Shown here piece by piece: positions 21,038 to 29,620 of a DNA stretch of 64,000 nt. Location: NCBI RefSeq assembly GCF_030817595.1, contig NZ_JAUSZN010000001.1, forward strand, positions 5,754,001 to 5,818,000. Direction: 5' to 3'. The stretch's first letter is position 1, and the number at the start of each line of letters is the position of its first letter. This DNA is from Neobacillus niacini (GTDB taxonomy: Bacteria; Bacillota; Bacilli; Bacillales; Cytobacillaceae). A program made the translations under genes and the position numbers. The notes below the pieces were generated by a model that saw only the letters and a program-made list of their open reading frames with translations, searched no databases and was not told the DNA's origin.

Positions 21038-21679
21038 ATGTTTCAATTGTTCTCACTTCTCCTGCTGGCTTTTGCTCTCAGTCTTGATAGCTTTAGCGTA
21101 GGGTTTACGTATGGACTAAGAAAAATGGTACTGCCGCTTAAATCAGTGCTCATCATTGCAACCTGTTCTGCCAGTTCTTTAATGATTGCGGTGTCAATCG
21201 GGCATGGACTAGAAAAAATTCTATCTCCTAGTATCACGGCAAGCCTTGGGGGAATTATATTAATCGCTCTTGGCGCCTGGGTATTATATCAATTTTTCAG
21301 GCCAGAAAAAGAAAAGGACTCAGAACTGCTCGAACATGAGAAGCTGATCATAAATTTTGAAATACGCTCCTTAGGTATTGCCATAAATATCTTAAGGAAA
21401 CCAATGTCAGCCGACTTTGACCGTTCGGGTACGATCACTGGAATTGAGGCATTCATGCTCGGCTTTGCCTTATCCATTGACGCGTTTGGTGCTGGGATCG
21501 GTGCTGCAATGCTAGGATTCTCTCCTATTTATCTAGCCGCCAGTGTTGCTGTAATGAGTTCTTTATTTCTTGTATTAGGAATAAAAAGCGGGGCTTTTTT
21601 TCATAAATTTAACATGGTCCAAAAGCTTACCTTTATACCAGGGATTTTATTAATCATCATTGGAATTTTGAAATTATGA
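21038..21679 (+). CDS. ytaF: Sporulation membrane protein YtaF, MntP-like
   Basis: 213 aa, six hydrophobic segments in two related halves. LAFALSLDSFSVGFTYGL near residue 8 and LGFALSIDAFGAGIGAA near residue 140 are the paired Asp-containing repeats of the MntP/DUF204 fold. Known members export Mn2+; YtaF is named for sporulation expression, and its substrate is unproven. ATG 21038 with AAGGAG 11 nt upstream is preferred to the in-frame TTG at 21014. Confidence 0.85.
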   Translation: MFQLFSLLLLAFALSLDSFSVGFTYGLRKMVLPLKSVLIIATCSASSLMIAVSIGHGLEKILSPSITASLGGIILIALGAWVLYQFFRPEKEKDSELLEHEKLIINFEIRSLGIAINILRKPMSADFDRSGTITGIEAFMLGFALSIDAFGAGIGAAMLGFSPIYLAASVAVMSSLFLVLGIKSGAFFHKFNMVQKLTFIPGILLIIIGILKL

Positions 21680-21704
21680 CCGTTCATGTGGAAAGGAACA
21701 GAGT

Positions 21705-22313
21705 ATGTCACTAGTAATCGGACTAACAGGCGGAATAGCCAGTGGAAAAAGTACAGTCTCCAATATATTAAAAGAAATGAATATCACTATTATAGATGCA
21801 GACGTAGAAGCCCGCCTAGCCGTTGAAAAAGGGGAACCTGCTTATCAAAAAATTGTTGCTGAATTTGGTAATAATATTTTACTAACTAACGAGGAAATTG
21901 ATAGGGTGAAACTCGGTTCCATCATTTTTCATAACGTTGAAAAACGACAGCTCCTAAATAGCATTGTTCATCCTGAGGTAAGAAAAAGGATGAATAATCA
22001 AGTCGAAGCAGCCAAGGAACGCGAGGAACAAGTCATTATCCTTGATATTCCACTGCTGTTTGAAAGTAAACTAACGCATATGGTCGAAAAGACCATCCTT
22101 GTGTATGTTGATCGAGACATCCAGTTAAAAAGACTGATGGAAAGAAATGATTTATCATTGGAGGAAGCAGAGGCCAGAATAAAATCCCAAATGCCTCTTT
22201 CAGAAAAAGTAGCCCTTGCCGACGCCGTCATTAATAATAACGGCTCCATCGCCGAAACCAAAAAACAGGTAATTGAGGTTTTAAATGGCTGGGGAATAAC
22301 AAGACTTATTTGA
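21705..22313 (+). CDS. coaE: Dephospho-CoA kinase
   Basis: Last step of coenzyme A synthesis: phosphorylates the 3'-hydroxyl of dephospho-CoA. 202 aa with P-loop GLTGGIASGKSTV at residue 6, the DADVEAR motif near residue 30 and the LID arginine region RLMERNDLSLEEAEARIKSQM near residue 140. ATG 21705 lies 25 nt after ytaF with a GGAAAGGA ribosome site, and a terminator follows the stop. Confidence 0.95.
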   Translation: MSLVIGLTGGIASGKSTVSNILKEMNITIIDADVEARLAVEKGEPAYQKIVAEFGNNILLTNEEIDRVKLGSIIFHNVEKRQLLNSIVHPEVRKRMNNQVEAAKEREEQVIILDIPLLFESKLTHMVEKTILVYVDRDIQLKRLMERNDLSLEEAEARIKSQMPLSEKVALADAVINNNGSIAETKKQVIEVLNGWGITRLI

Positions 22314-22337
22314 GAAGGGGCGATCCCCTTCTTTTTT
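22313..22337 (+). terminator. Terminator after coaE
   Basis: AGAAGGGG-CGAT-CCCCTTCT plus T run. It separates coaE from the repeat tract. Confidence 0.88.
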
Positions 22338-22342
22338 GGTTT

Positions 22343-23141
22343 GTTCATGAAGCCCAAACTTGAAAAGTGGTACTAATGAAAGGTGCATGAAGCCCAAAAT
22401 CAGAGGCTGAAGGTGAAAGTGGTACTCATGAAAGGCTCATGAAGCCCAAACTTGAAGAAGTGGTACTCATGAAAGGTTCATGAAGCCCAAAATCAGAGGC
22501 TGAAGGTGAAAGTGGTACTCATGGAAGGCTCATGAAGCCCAAACTTGAAAAAGTGGTACTCATGAAAGGTGCATGAAGCCCAAAATCAGAGGCTGAAGGT
22601 GAAAGTGGAACTCATGAAAGGCTCATGAAGCCCAAACTTGAAAAAGTGGAACTCATGAAAGGTTCATGAAGCCCAAAATGAGAGGCTGAAGGTGAAAGTG
22701 GTACTCATAGAAGGCTCATGAAGCCCAAACTTGAAAAAGTGATACTCATGAAAGGTTCATGAAGCCCAAACTTGAAAAAGTGGTACTCATGAAAGGTTCA
22801 TGAAGCCCAAAATCAGAGGCTGAAGGTGAAAGTGGTACTCATGGAAGGCTCATGAAGCCCAAACTTGAAAAAGTGATACTCATGAAAGGTTCATGAAGCC
22901 CAAAATCATAGGCTGAAGGTGAAAGTGGTACTCATGGAAGGCTCATGAAGCCCAAACTTGAAAAAGTGGAACTCATGAAAGGTTCATGAAGCCCCAAAAT
23001 CGGAGGCTGAAGGTGAAAGAGGTACTCATAGAAGGCTCATGAAGCCCAAAATCAAAGGCAGAAGGTGAAAGAGGTACTCATGGAAGGCTCATGAAGCCCA
23101 AAATCAAGCGTGAAATGCAAAAAGGGTCCTCATGAAGTTGT
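22343..23141. repeat. Tandem repeat of alternating 41-bp (A) and 52-bp (B) units
   Basis: About 17 units fill the interval. Both unit types open with G(T/C)TCATGAAGCCCAAA and close with TACTCATGAAAG. Unit A continues CTTGAAAAAGTGG; unit B continues ATCAGAGGCTGAAGGTGAAAG. Order: A-B four times, A-A-B, A-B, A-B, then B and a diverged B, so most of the array is a 93-bp composite. Ends decay toward TTGTTCACAAGG. No gene of credible length is encoded. Unit B has the same 52-bp length and edges as the array at 43054-43315. It is not CRISPR: spacers are not unique. Confidence 0.9.
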
Positions 23142-23184
23142 TCACAAGGCCCCATAATTTAAAAGCGACTGAATTAACCTATTG

Positions 23185-24105
23185 CTAAATAGGATTTTTA
23201 CTGTCATCTACAAAATATGAATACTTACCATGCCCCTTAAGTATAAAATGTTTTAATAATATTTTCCTAATCTTCTTTTTTGGTGTAACCACCTTACACC
23301 ATTCAAAAACAAGATTAGTGGTGATCTTTATATCAGGAAACAGTTTCAATAATTCCTCCACATGTCGTAATACGGCTGCTTCCATACGCTCCTCGCAACC
23401 ACAATCCTTACAAGCTATTTTCGTTCTAGAGACAGAGACATCAAACGAGTGGCAGGAGCCACAGGTAATCCCTTTTTCCACTGTGTCATAATCATATTTT
23501 GGCAATCGTACATAAGGGTTTTCGGTTTTATGCAAAGAAACTAACAGGTCTGCGAGTTTATGGTGCACATCACTTAATTTAGAGGGCATTTTATATAGCT
23601 TTTTAATAAAAGAATTAACTTGTGTTGGTAAGATAATCTGCGGATTTGGTGATGGTTGAAACAAGGTAAACTGGGGGTTATTGAATACCAGAAAGGCATC
23701 GATGGGATAATTATATCTATATTTTTGAAGTAATTGCCGAAGTTCGGAATGACATCTATTTAACTGTAGCATAGGATCCTTCTTTTCACTTCCAGCTATT
23801 GTTTTAAACAGGCCATCTTCATAACAATATTCTCCTTCATAATATTTGATATCAATTAGATAAATTCGTCCATAAAAGATAATCAAAGTGTCAATTTGGA
23901 AAACTGTTTCACCGAATTCGAGTAACAATTCATTAATAACCAAAGTATCTAAGTCACGTATTAAGCAATCAAACTCCAATTCTCCTGCATAACCCTTCTC
24001 TTTGTTAGAAAGTTGCAGCTTTTCTTTTTCCGTTAATTTCGTTCTATAATTCAAAATTCTCAACTTAACCAATTCTGCAGGTATAGGTCGTTCTTTTTTA
24101 AACAT
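23185..24105 (-). CDS. NERD-domain protein with zinc ribbon
   Basis: 306 aa. The N-terminal part (about residues 37-160) is a nuclease-related NERD domain: EKGYAGELEFD, then VFQIDTLIIFYGRIYLIDIKYYEGEY, which contains the D...D-x-K residues of the PD-(D/E)xK-like fold. A CxxC..CxxC ribbon (CGSCHSF ... CKDCGC) follows near residues 217-240. Start ATG at 24103-24105 with AAAGGAAGTGG upstream. Role unknown; NERD proteins occur widely as single genes in Bacillus. It stands alone between the repeat tract and gapB on the opposite strand. Confidence 0.8.
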   Translation of the reverse strand: MFKKERPIPAELVKLRILNYRTKLTEKEKLQLSNKEKGYAGELEFDCLIRDLDTLVINELLLEFGETVFQIDTLIIFYGRIYLIDIKYYEGEYCYEDGLFKTIAGSEKKDPMLQLNRCHSELRQLLQKYRYNYPIDAFLVFNNPQFTLFQPSPNPQIILPTQVNSFIKKLYKMPSKLSDVHHKLADLLVSLHKTENPYVRLPKYDYDTVEKGITCGSCHSFDVSVSRTKIACKDCGCEERMEAAVLRHVEELLKLFPDIKITTNLVFEWCKVVTPKKKIRKILLKHFILKGHGKYSYFVDDSKNPI

Positions 24106-24245
24106 GATCCACTTCCTTTCTTAACTCTGATTCTATCTAACTTTTTAACCAAATAACATGGATGTTTTGTTAAATGTGTTAACAAGTTACCTGAATTGTA
24201 AAACATTTTTAAAATTCCGCACTTTATATATTACATATTAAACTA

Positions 24246-24294
24246 AATATGTTATACTAATTACATCAAAACAAGTTAATAAGTATAACATATT
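24246..24294 (+). promoter_or_regulatory. gapB promoter with two inverted CcpN-type boxes
   Basis: AATATGTTATACT (24246-24258) and its exact reverse complement AGTATAACATATT (24282-24294). Each contains TATGTTATACT, which fits the CcpN box as I recall it (TRTGHYATAYW). The first overlaps a -10 box TATACT (24253-24258); the second is just before the ribosome site. CcpN repression of gapB during glycolysis is established in B. subtilis. Confidence 0.72.
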
Positions 24295-24311
24295 AAGAAA
24301 GGGGCCGTGAA

Positions 24312-25343
24312 ATGAAGGCGAGAATTGCAATAAACGGTTTTGGGAGAATTGGAAGGATGGTTTTTAGAAAAGCGATCCTTGAAAATACGCTTGATATTAT
24401 TGCTATTAATGCAAGTTATCCTGCAGAAACATTAGCACATTTAATAAAATATGATACGGTTCATGGACAGTTTCAAGGGGATATCATTGCGCTCGATGAA
24501 GAGCTAATTGTAAACGGCAAACGAGTGAAATTATTAAATAATCGGAATCCTGAGCAGCTTCCATGGAAAGAGTTAAATATTGATATGGTAATTGAAGCGA
24601 CTGGTAAATTTAACTCACGAGACAAAGCAAGTCTTCACTTAGATGCAGGAGCAAAGAAGGTTATTATTACTGCACCCGGCAAGAACGAGGATATCACGAT
24701 TGTTATGGGTGTAAATGAAGACAAACTAGACATCACTCAACATGATGTTATTTCCAATGCGTCTTGTACAACAAACTGTTTGGCGCCTGTGGCAAAAGTG
24801 CTGGATGAAAAGTTTGGAATTGAAAATGGTTTAATGACAACGATTCACTCGTACACAAATGATCAACGAAACATTGACAACCCACATAAAGATTTGCGAA
24901 GAGCTAGAGCATGTGGACAATCTATCATCCCGACCACAACTGGAGCTGCTAAAGCGTTAGCGCTGGTACTGCCACAGTTAAAAGGGAAGTTGCATGGAAT
25001 GTCACTTCGTGTACCTACACCAAATGTTTCACTCGTGGACTTAGTAGTTGATTTGAAACAAGATGTCACAATTGATGATGTCAATCAAGCCTTTTTGGAA
25101 GCAAAAAATGGTCCATTAAAGGGTATCATCGACTTTACGATGGAACCGCTTGTATCCGTTGATTTCAATACCAATCCGTACTCAGCAATTATTGATGGAT
25201 TATCAACCATGGTAATGGGGAACAGAAAAGTAAAAGTGCTTGCTTGGTATGATAATGAATGGGGCTATTCTTCCCGCGTTGTCGACCTAACCTTATATGT
25301 CGCACATCTATTAGCCAATTCAAATCAAGTAAAAGTTGGATAA
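24312..25343 (+). CDS. gapB: Glyceraldehyde-3-phosphate dehydrogenase, gluconeogenic type
   Basis: 343 aa with the Rossmann start INGFGRIGRMVFRKAI, the catalytic cysteine in ISNASCTTNCLAPVAKVL (about residue 154) and NEWGYSSRVVDL near the C-terminus. Assignment to GapB (NADP-preferring, works toward gluconeogenesis) rather than GapA rests on its position next to speD, the CcpN-type boxes and the loss of a canonical NAD-selecting aspartate after the Rossmann fold (IIAINASYPAETLAHL). Ribosome site AAAGGGG. A strong terminator follows. Confidence 0.92.
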   Translation: MKARIAINGFGRIGRMVFRKAILENTLDIIAINASYPAETLAHLIKYDTVHGQFQGDIIALDEELIVNGKRVKLLNNRNPEQLPWKELNIDMVIEATGKFNSRDKASLHLDAGAKKVIITAPGKNEDITIVMGVNEDKLDITQHDVISNASCTTNCLAPVAKVLDEKFGIENGLMTTIHSYTNDQRNIDNPHKDLRRARACGQSIIPTTTGAAKALALVLPQLKGKLHGMSLRVPTPNVSLVDLVVDLKQDVTIDDVNQAFLEAKNGPLKGIIDFTMEPLVSVDFNTNPYSAIIDGLSTMVMGNRKVKVLAWYDNEWGYSSRVVDLTLYVAHLLANSNQVKVG

Positions 25344-25351
25344 ATCTTGAA

Positions 25352-25380
25352 AAACACTGTCGATTGACAGTGTTTTTTTG
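25352..25380 (+). terminator. Terminator after gapB
   Basis: AAACACTGTC-GATT-GACAGTGTTT plus T run. The next 100 nt, up to the speD promoter, hold nothing recognisable. Confidence 0.9.
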
Positions 25381-25484
25381 TAGCTCTTAAAACCACTCGT
25401 ACATAATATAGTTTGTAATTTGATTTTTGTCTTGAGGAGATAAGCTCTCTAAACACAGACACTGTAAAATTTTAGTATGATAGG

Positions 25485-25513
25485 TTGCAAAAGAAATATA
25501 AACTTAGTATACT
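25485..25513 (+). promoter_or_regulatory. Sigma-A promoter of speD
   Basis: TTGCAA (25485-25490), 17-nt spacer, TATACT (25508-25513). The predicted transcript start is near 25520, giving a leader of about 139 nt. Confidence 0.75.
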
Positions 25514-25519
25514 AGTCAT

Positions 25520-25658
25520 CGTGAACTTCTTGAAATTGGTAGCGATTAATTACTTAAAGGGTTAGGACCTCTCTGGACTAACTTTCCCCCGTGGTAATTA
25601 CACGATACTGGAATTAAACGATTTCAAGAATGAAGCAAAAATGTTTAAAGGGGGAAAA
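25520..25658 (+). ncRNA. Candidate cis-regulatory RNA (structured speD leader)
   Basis: Nested complementary segments: P1 TTCTTGAAAT (25527-25536) with ATTTCAAGAA (25621-25630), perfect over 10 bp; P2 TAATTAC (25547-25553) with GTAATTA (25594-25600); P3 GTTAG (25561-25565) with CTAAC (25578-25582), capped by CC/GG. The tract TTTCCCCC (25583-25590) is perfectly complementary to GGGGGAAA (25650-25657), which is the speD ribosome site. TTAATT (25546-25551) could alternatively pair with AATTAA (25612-25617). This is the layout expected of a translational switch. I do not recognise it as a known riboswitch family. Folding is by eye. Confidence 0.6.
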
Positions 25659-26039
25659 ATGAATATGGAAACAATGGGACGTCACGTGATCTCTGAATTA
25701 TGGGGATGCGACATCGAAAAATTGAATGATATGAATTTTATTGAACAAACTTTTGTCGAGGCAGCTCTTAAATCAGGTGCAGAAATCCGCGAAGTAGCAT
25801 TTCATAAGTTTGCACCCCATGGCGTAAGCGGTGTGGTCATTATTTCTGAATCCCACTTAACGATTCACAGCTTCCCTGAGCATGGATACGCTAGCATTGA
25901 TGTATATACTTGTGGCGATTTAAATCCAAATATAGCAGCTGATTATATTGCTCAAACCTTAAATGCGCAAACACGTGAAAATATTGAAATTCCACGTGGT
26001 ATGGGTCCTGTTCAACTAAAACAGGCAAAAGCTCTATAA
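25659..26039 (+). CDS. speD: S-adenosylmethionine decarboxylase proenzyme
   Basis: Makes decarboxylated S-adenosylmethionine for spermidine synthesis. ATG 25659 ([16 protein letters not shown]) follows AAGGGGG; 126 aa. The proenzyme self-cleaves at the Glu64-Ser65 bond within [15 protein letters not shown], Ser65 becoming the pyruvoyl group; the catalytic cysteine lies in [10 protein letters not shown]. The upstream in-frame ATG 25641 lacks a ribosome site. Preceded by a structured leader that could mask the ribosome site; followed by a terminator. Confidence 0.95.
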   Translation: MNMETMGRHVISELWGCDIEKLNDMNFIEQTFVEAALKSGAEIREVAFHKFAPHGVSGVVIISESHLTIHSFPEHGYASIDVYTCGDLNPNIAADYIAQTLNAQTRENIEIPRGMGPVQLKQAKAL

Positions 26040-26058
26040 TTTTAAATAAAAATGCGAC

Positions 26059-26090
26059 GAGGGGTGTATTTATAGTACACCTCTTTTTAT
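26059..26090 (+). terminator. Terminator after speD
   Basis: AGGGGTGTA / TACACCTCT stem with a T run (CTCTTTTTATTTTTTT). Confidence 0.8.
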
Positions 26091-26143
26091 TTTTTTCGTA
26101 AAGTATTGTAAAATTAGATAAAAGACTATTATTGGAGGCGCAC

Positions 26144-26542
26144 ATGTCTATACTTGGAAATTTATTTATTCGTTTCAGAAAGCAAGTTGAAACCTCAGAT
26201 CATCAAAAAGATAGTTCCTTATCTACCCGTTATTATAAAGCCACTTTCAACCAGCTTTTTCAATCCGTTGAAGAATTATTTCGCCAGGATGCAGATTGCC
26301 GAATTGTTACAGTTTCAAAAGACCATGGTGAGATAGCTGTTGAGATTAATAAACCGATTCCTTGTTTTCTAATCGTTACGGTAGTTTCTGTAAGAGGAAT
26401 GGAAACAGCAGTGGACTTTAGTATTTCTTCGGAAAAATTTTCACCCATCGGATTGTACCCGGTTTTAAGAAAAAGGCTCGTTTCCTATTACGAGAAAATC
26501 GACAAATTACATACTCTAGTTAGAGTCGGAAAAAGCTCATAA
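26144..26542 (+). CDS. Conserved small cytosolic protein of unknown function
   Basis: 132 aa from ATG 26144 with GGAGGC 5 nt upstream; the in-frame TTG 26132 overlaps the ribosome site and is rejected. No membrane segment or signal peptide. Sequence alternates charged and beta-prone stretches (DCRIVTVSKDHGEIAVEINKP; CFLIVTVVSVRGMETAVDFSI), suggesting one compact alpha/beta domain. I recall homologues annotated only as cytosolic protein in Bacillus. No function can be inferred from its place between speD and nrdR. Confidence 0.65.
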   Translation: MSILGNLFIRFRKQVETSDHQKDSSLSTRYYKATFNQLFQSVEELFRQDADCRIVTVSKDHGEIAVEINKPIPCFLIVTVVSVRGMETAVDFSISSEKFSPIGLYPVLRKRLVSYYEKIDKLHTLVRVGKSS

Positions 26543-26627
26543 TACTTCTTGTGTTACCGTTTTCTTTCTAATAAGATAAAGAATGGATAGTAATATTTAT
26601 GAATGGATTGATTTGGGAGTTGATCAA

Positions 26628-27089
26628 ATGAAGTGCCCTTCATGTCAAAATTATGGTACACGTGTGCTTGATTCCCGGCCGGTAGATGAGGGTCGTGCAA
26701 CTCGAAGAAGACGTGAGTGTGAAGAATGTGGTTATCGTTTTACGACATTCGAGAAGATTGAAGAAATTCCACTCATTGTCGTAAAAAAGGAAGGTACGAG
26801 GGAAGAATTCAGCCGGGATAAAATCCTTAGAGGCTTAATTAAAGCTTGTGAAAAACGCCCTGTCGCGTTAAAAGAATTAGAGGATATTACCCAAGGGGTA
26901 GAAAAGGAATTACGCAATCAAGGAATTTCAGAAATTAAAAGTGAATTGATTGGTGAAATGGTAATGGACAGGCTTGCACATGTTGATGAGGTGGCATATG
27001 TGCGCTTTGCTTCTGTTTACCGTCAATTTAAGGATATAAATGTTTTTATTCAAGAATTAAAAGAACTGATTAACAAGGAGAAATCCTAG
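26628..27089 (+). CDS. nrdR: Transcriptional regulator NrdR
   Basis: Nucleotide-sensing repressor of ribonucleotide reductase genes. 153 aa from ATG 26628 ([17 protein letters not shown]), with GGGAG 9 nt upstream; the open frame before it is ignored. N-terminal zinc ribbon CPSC...CEECGYRF (residues 3-35), then an ATP-cone domain ([20 protein letters not shown] onward). Position immediately before dnaB is conserved in Bacillus. Confidence 0.95.
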   Translation: MKCPSCQNYGTRVLDSRPVDEGRATRRRRECEECGYRFTTFEKIEEIPLIVVKKEGTREEFSRDKILRGLIKACEKRPVALKELEDITQGVEKELRNQGISEIKSELIGEMVMDRLAHVDEVAYVRFASVYRQFKDINVFIQELKELINKEKS

Positions 27090-27090
27090 G

Positions 27091-27127
27091 GAGCTAAAGA
27101 ACGTCTTTGGCTCTTTATTACTTTTTT
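27091..27127 (+). terminator. Weak terminator or processing hairpin after nrdR
   Basis: GAGCTAAAGA-ACG-TCTTTGGCTC followed by an interrupted T-rich tract. Read-through into dnaB is likely. Confidence 0.5.
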
Positions 27128-27141
27128 AAAGGGTGAATGAT

Positions 27142-28530
27142 ATGGCGCAGCATTGGCAGGAATTGATTCCAATTGACCGTTATCTTGTTACGTCAAATGG
27201 ATTGCTGCATGAATACGACCGCAAAGTGCTGACATTTTTGTATCAGCCCTTAATCGGCTCCACTTGTTTAAGTTTATATATGACTCTCTGGGCAGAGCTT
27301 GAAGAAAATAAATTATGGTCTGAATCCTCCACTCATCATTTGTTAATGAATTTGTTAAGTGTCAACTTAAAGGATATCTACGAGGCTAGGTTGAGTTTAG
27401 AGGGGATTGGTCTGTTAAAAACATACGTAAAAAGTGATGAAACTGGACGCTCATTTATATATGAACTTTATCCACCATTGAATCCAGAGCAATTTTTTCT
27501 AGATGGAATGTTAAATATTTATTTATATCGTAAAATCGGGAAAAATCACTTTGCGCGGTTAAAACGCTTTTTTAGCATAGCTAAAAAGCCTTTTGATGAA
27601 GATTATTTAGAGGTAACCAGAGCTTTTCAGGATGTGTTTGCATCGGCAACTCCAGGCAGTCTTCAGTATATGCAAGAGCATGCAGAAGATTTGGGCGCAG
27701 AATCCAATCAAGAATTTATTGGCCGTCAGGACCAAAAACCAATTCAAATTGATACCAATACGTTTGATTTTGAACTGTTAATGGCGGGGCTAAATGAATC
27801 ACTGGTCCCTTCGAAAGCACTGACCAAAAAGGTAAAAGAGGTTATCAGTAACCTTGCCTTTCTTTATGGAATCAGCCCAATTGAAATGAAAAACTTTATT
27901 TTAGGGGCAATCAATGAAAAGGATGAAATTGATATCGAGGACCTCAGAAAAGGTGCACGTGACTGGTATCAATTCGAAAATTATGATCAACTTCCGAGTC
28001 TTATCAATAGAACACAGCCAGCGGTCCACCAGGTCCAAGTAACGGAACCGAAAACGCAGGAAGAAAAATTAATTCGTTACTATGAAACCACACCTCCCAT
28101 CGTTATTTTTAAAGAACTTTCAGGTGGAGTGGAGCCTTCTGCTGCCAATTTAAAAATACTAGAGGAAATCATGATTAAATATAAACTTCCTCCTGGTGTT
28201 GTAAATGTGTTAATCGAGGTTGTTCTTAGAAAAACAGATATGAAATTTACCAAGGGATTTGTTGAATCAATTGCAAGTCATTGGGCTCGGCTTAAAATAA
28301 AGACTGTAAAAGAAGCAATGGAAGCAGCTAGGAAAGAAGAGCGTGGCTTTCAAGAAAGCAAAAAGACTGGAAAATCAACGAAACAAAAACCAATTCGTAC
28401 AGAAGTTTTACCTGATTGGTTTGATGACAGCGGAAAAGCAAGTGTTAAGGCAGAAACGAAAGACCAGAACACAGAGCTTGAAGCAAAAAAGCGTGCGATT
28501 GAAGAAAAGCTAAAAGCATTTCGCAAATAG
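27142..28530 (+). CDS. dnaB: Replication initiation and membrane attachment protein DnaB
   Basis: Bacillus DnaB is not the helicase but a DnaA/DnaD partner that helps load the helicase at oriC. 462 aa from ATG 27142 with AAAGGGTG upstream. N-terminal winged-helix region (HWQELIPIDRYLVTSNG...LYQPLIG), then DDBH2-type modules (KALTKKVKEVISNLAFLYGISPIEMKNFI near residue 225; the PPGVVNVLIEVVLRKTDMKF segment near 355), and a charged C-terminus. Stop is 12 nt before dnaI, so one operon. Confidence 0.93.
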   Translation: MAQHWQELIPIDRYLVTSNGLLHEYDRKVLTFLYQPLIGSTCLSLYMTLWAELEENKLWSESSTHHLLMNLLSVNLKDIYEARLSLEGIGLLKTYVKSDETGRSFIYELYPPLNPEQFFLDGMLNIYLYRKIGKNHFARLKRFFSIAKKPFDEDYLEVTRAFQDVFASATPGSLQYMQEHAEDLGAESNQEFIGRQDQKPIQIDTNTFDFELLMAGLNESLVPSKALTKKVKEVISNLAFLYGISPIEMKNFILGAINEKDEIDIEDLRKGARDWYQFENYDQLPSLINRTQPAVHQVQVTEPKTQEEKLIRYYETTPPIVIFKELSGGVEPSAANLKILEEIMIKYKLPPGVVNVLIEVVLRKTDMKFTKGFVESIASHWARLKIKTVKEAMEAARKEERGFQESKKTGKSTKQKPIRTEVLPDWFDDSGKASVKAETKDQNTELEAKKRAIEEKLKAFRK

Positions 28531-28542
28531 GTGGTGAGAGAA

Positions 28543-29472
28543 ATGGAAAGGATTAATCGAACAATTAAGCGGTTAGCCTCAAATGAGAATTTTTTAAAAC
28601 GCTATGAAGAGCAGCGAAGGCAAGTGTTAAGTCATCCTGATATTCATGCATTCCTGACAGAACATGAAAATGAGCTCAATCAGAATACGATTGAAAAAAG
28701 CATGAGCAAACTTTATGAATACACGCAGCAAAGTAAAGAATGCAATCGCTGCGAGAGTCTGGATGGCTGTATCAATTTCATGAAAGGGTATCACCCTGAT
28801 TTAGTACTCGTACGAAACTCTATTGATGTAGTTTATAAGCGATGCCCAAGAAAAGTGATGGCCGATGAGCAAAAGAAAAATCAAAAGCTTATTAAAAGTT
28901 TATATGTACCTCGAGATATATTGGAAGCTACCTTTGAGGAGTTCGAAGGTGACTTGGGCCGTCTGGACGCTGGAGACCGTGCCGCTACGTTTTTAATGAA
29001 TTATGAGGCGGGGTTAAAGCCGAAGGGATTGTATCTATATGGGAAATTTGGAGTGGGTAAATCCTATTTATTAGGAGCCATAGCCAACGAGCTGGCTAAA
29101 AAGCAAATTCCAACGATGATTGTTTATGTTCCAGAGCTGCTGCGCGAAATGAAAAGTGCAATTGGTGATTCTACATTAAATGAAAAAATTGAAGCATTGA
29201 AAAAGGAACCCATTTTAATGCTCGATGATATTGGTGCAGAAGCAGTTTCCAGCTGGACACGGGATGAAGTATTAGGTCCGATTCTGCAGTTTAGGATGCT
29301 TGAAAAGCTTCCAACCTTCTTTACTTCTAATTTTGACTTCCAAGGGCTTGAGCACCATTTAACCTACAGTCAACGTGGTGAAGAGGAAAAGATGAAAGCA
29401 CGGAGAATCATGGAAAGAATTCGTAGTTTAAGTGATCCTGTTCTTGTTGATGGACCCAATCGCCGTGATTAA
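28543..29472 (+). CDS. dnaI: Primosomal protein DnaI, helicase loader
   Basis: AAA+ ATPase that loads the DnaC helicase. 309 aa from ATG 28543 (AGGTGG upstream; GTG codons at 28531 and 28534 belong to the ribosome site). N-terminal helicase-binding domain with a zinc cluster (CNRCESLDGC, residues ~67-80), then the ATPase: Walker A KFGVGKSYLLGA near residue 170, Walker B PILMLDDIGAEA near 225, and sensor region TFFTSNFD near 260. Confidence 0.95.
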   Translation: MERINRTIKRLASNENFLKRYEEQRRQVLSHPDIHAFLTEHENELNQNTIEKSMSKLYEYTQQSKECNRCESLDGCINFMKGYHPDLVLVRNSIDVVYKRCPRKVMADEQKKNQKLIKSLYVPRDILEATFEEFEGDLGRLDAGDRAATFLMNYEAGLKPKGLYLYGKFGVGKSYLLGAIANELAKKQIPTMIVYVPELLREMKSAIGDSTLNEKIEALKKEPILMLDDIGAEAVSSWTRDEVLGPILQFRMLEKLPTFFTSNFDFQGLEHHLTYSQRGEEEKMKARRIMERIRSLSDPVLVDGPNRRD

Positions 29473-29486
29473 ATGATAAATGCAAG

Positions 29487-29525
29487 AGGATTACCAATAC
29501 ATTTTCGGTAATCCTTATTTTTTTT
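29487..29525 (+). terminator. Terminator after dnaI
   Basis: AGGATTACC / GGTAATCCT stem with an 11-nt loop and a long T run. Confidence 0.85.
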
Positions 29526-29620
29526 CACAATATTGCTCCATTCATGATGTATGAACTTCTATTTTGGTCAATCCCCCCATATAAATGTAAAACAGAGTAT
29601 GGGACAAAGGGGGGATTTGG

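Noticed and set aside
22343-23141. CRISPR array
   Set aside because: Repeats are 41 and 52 bp in direct contact with no unique spacers, and no cas genes are present in the window.
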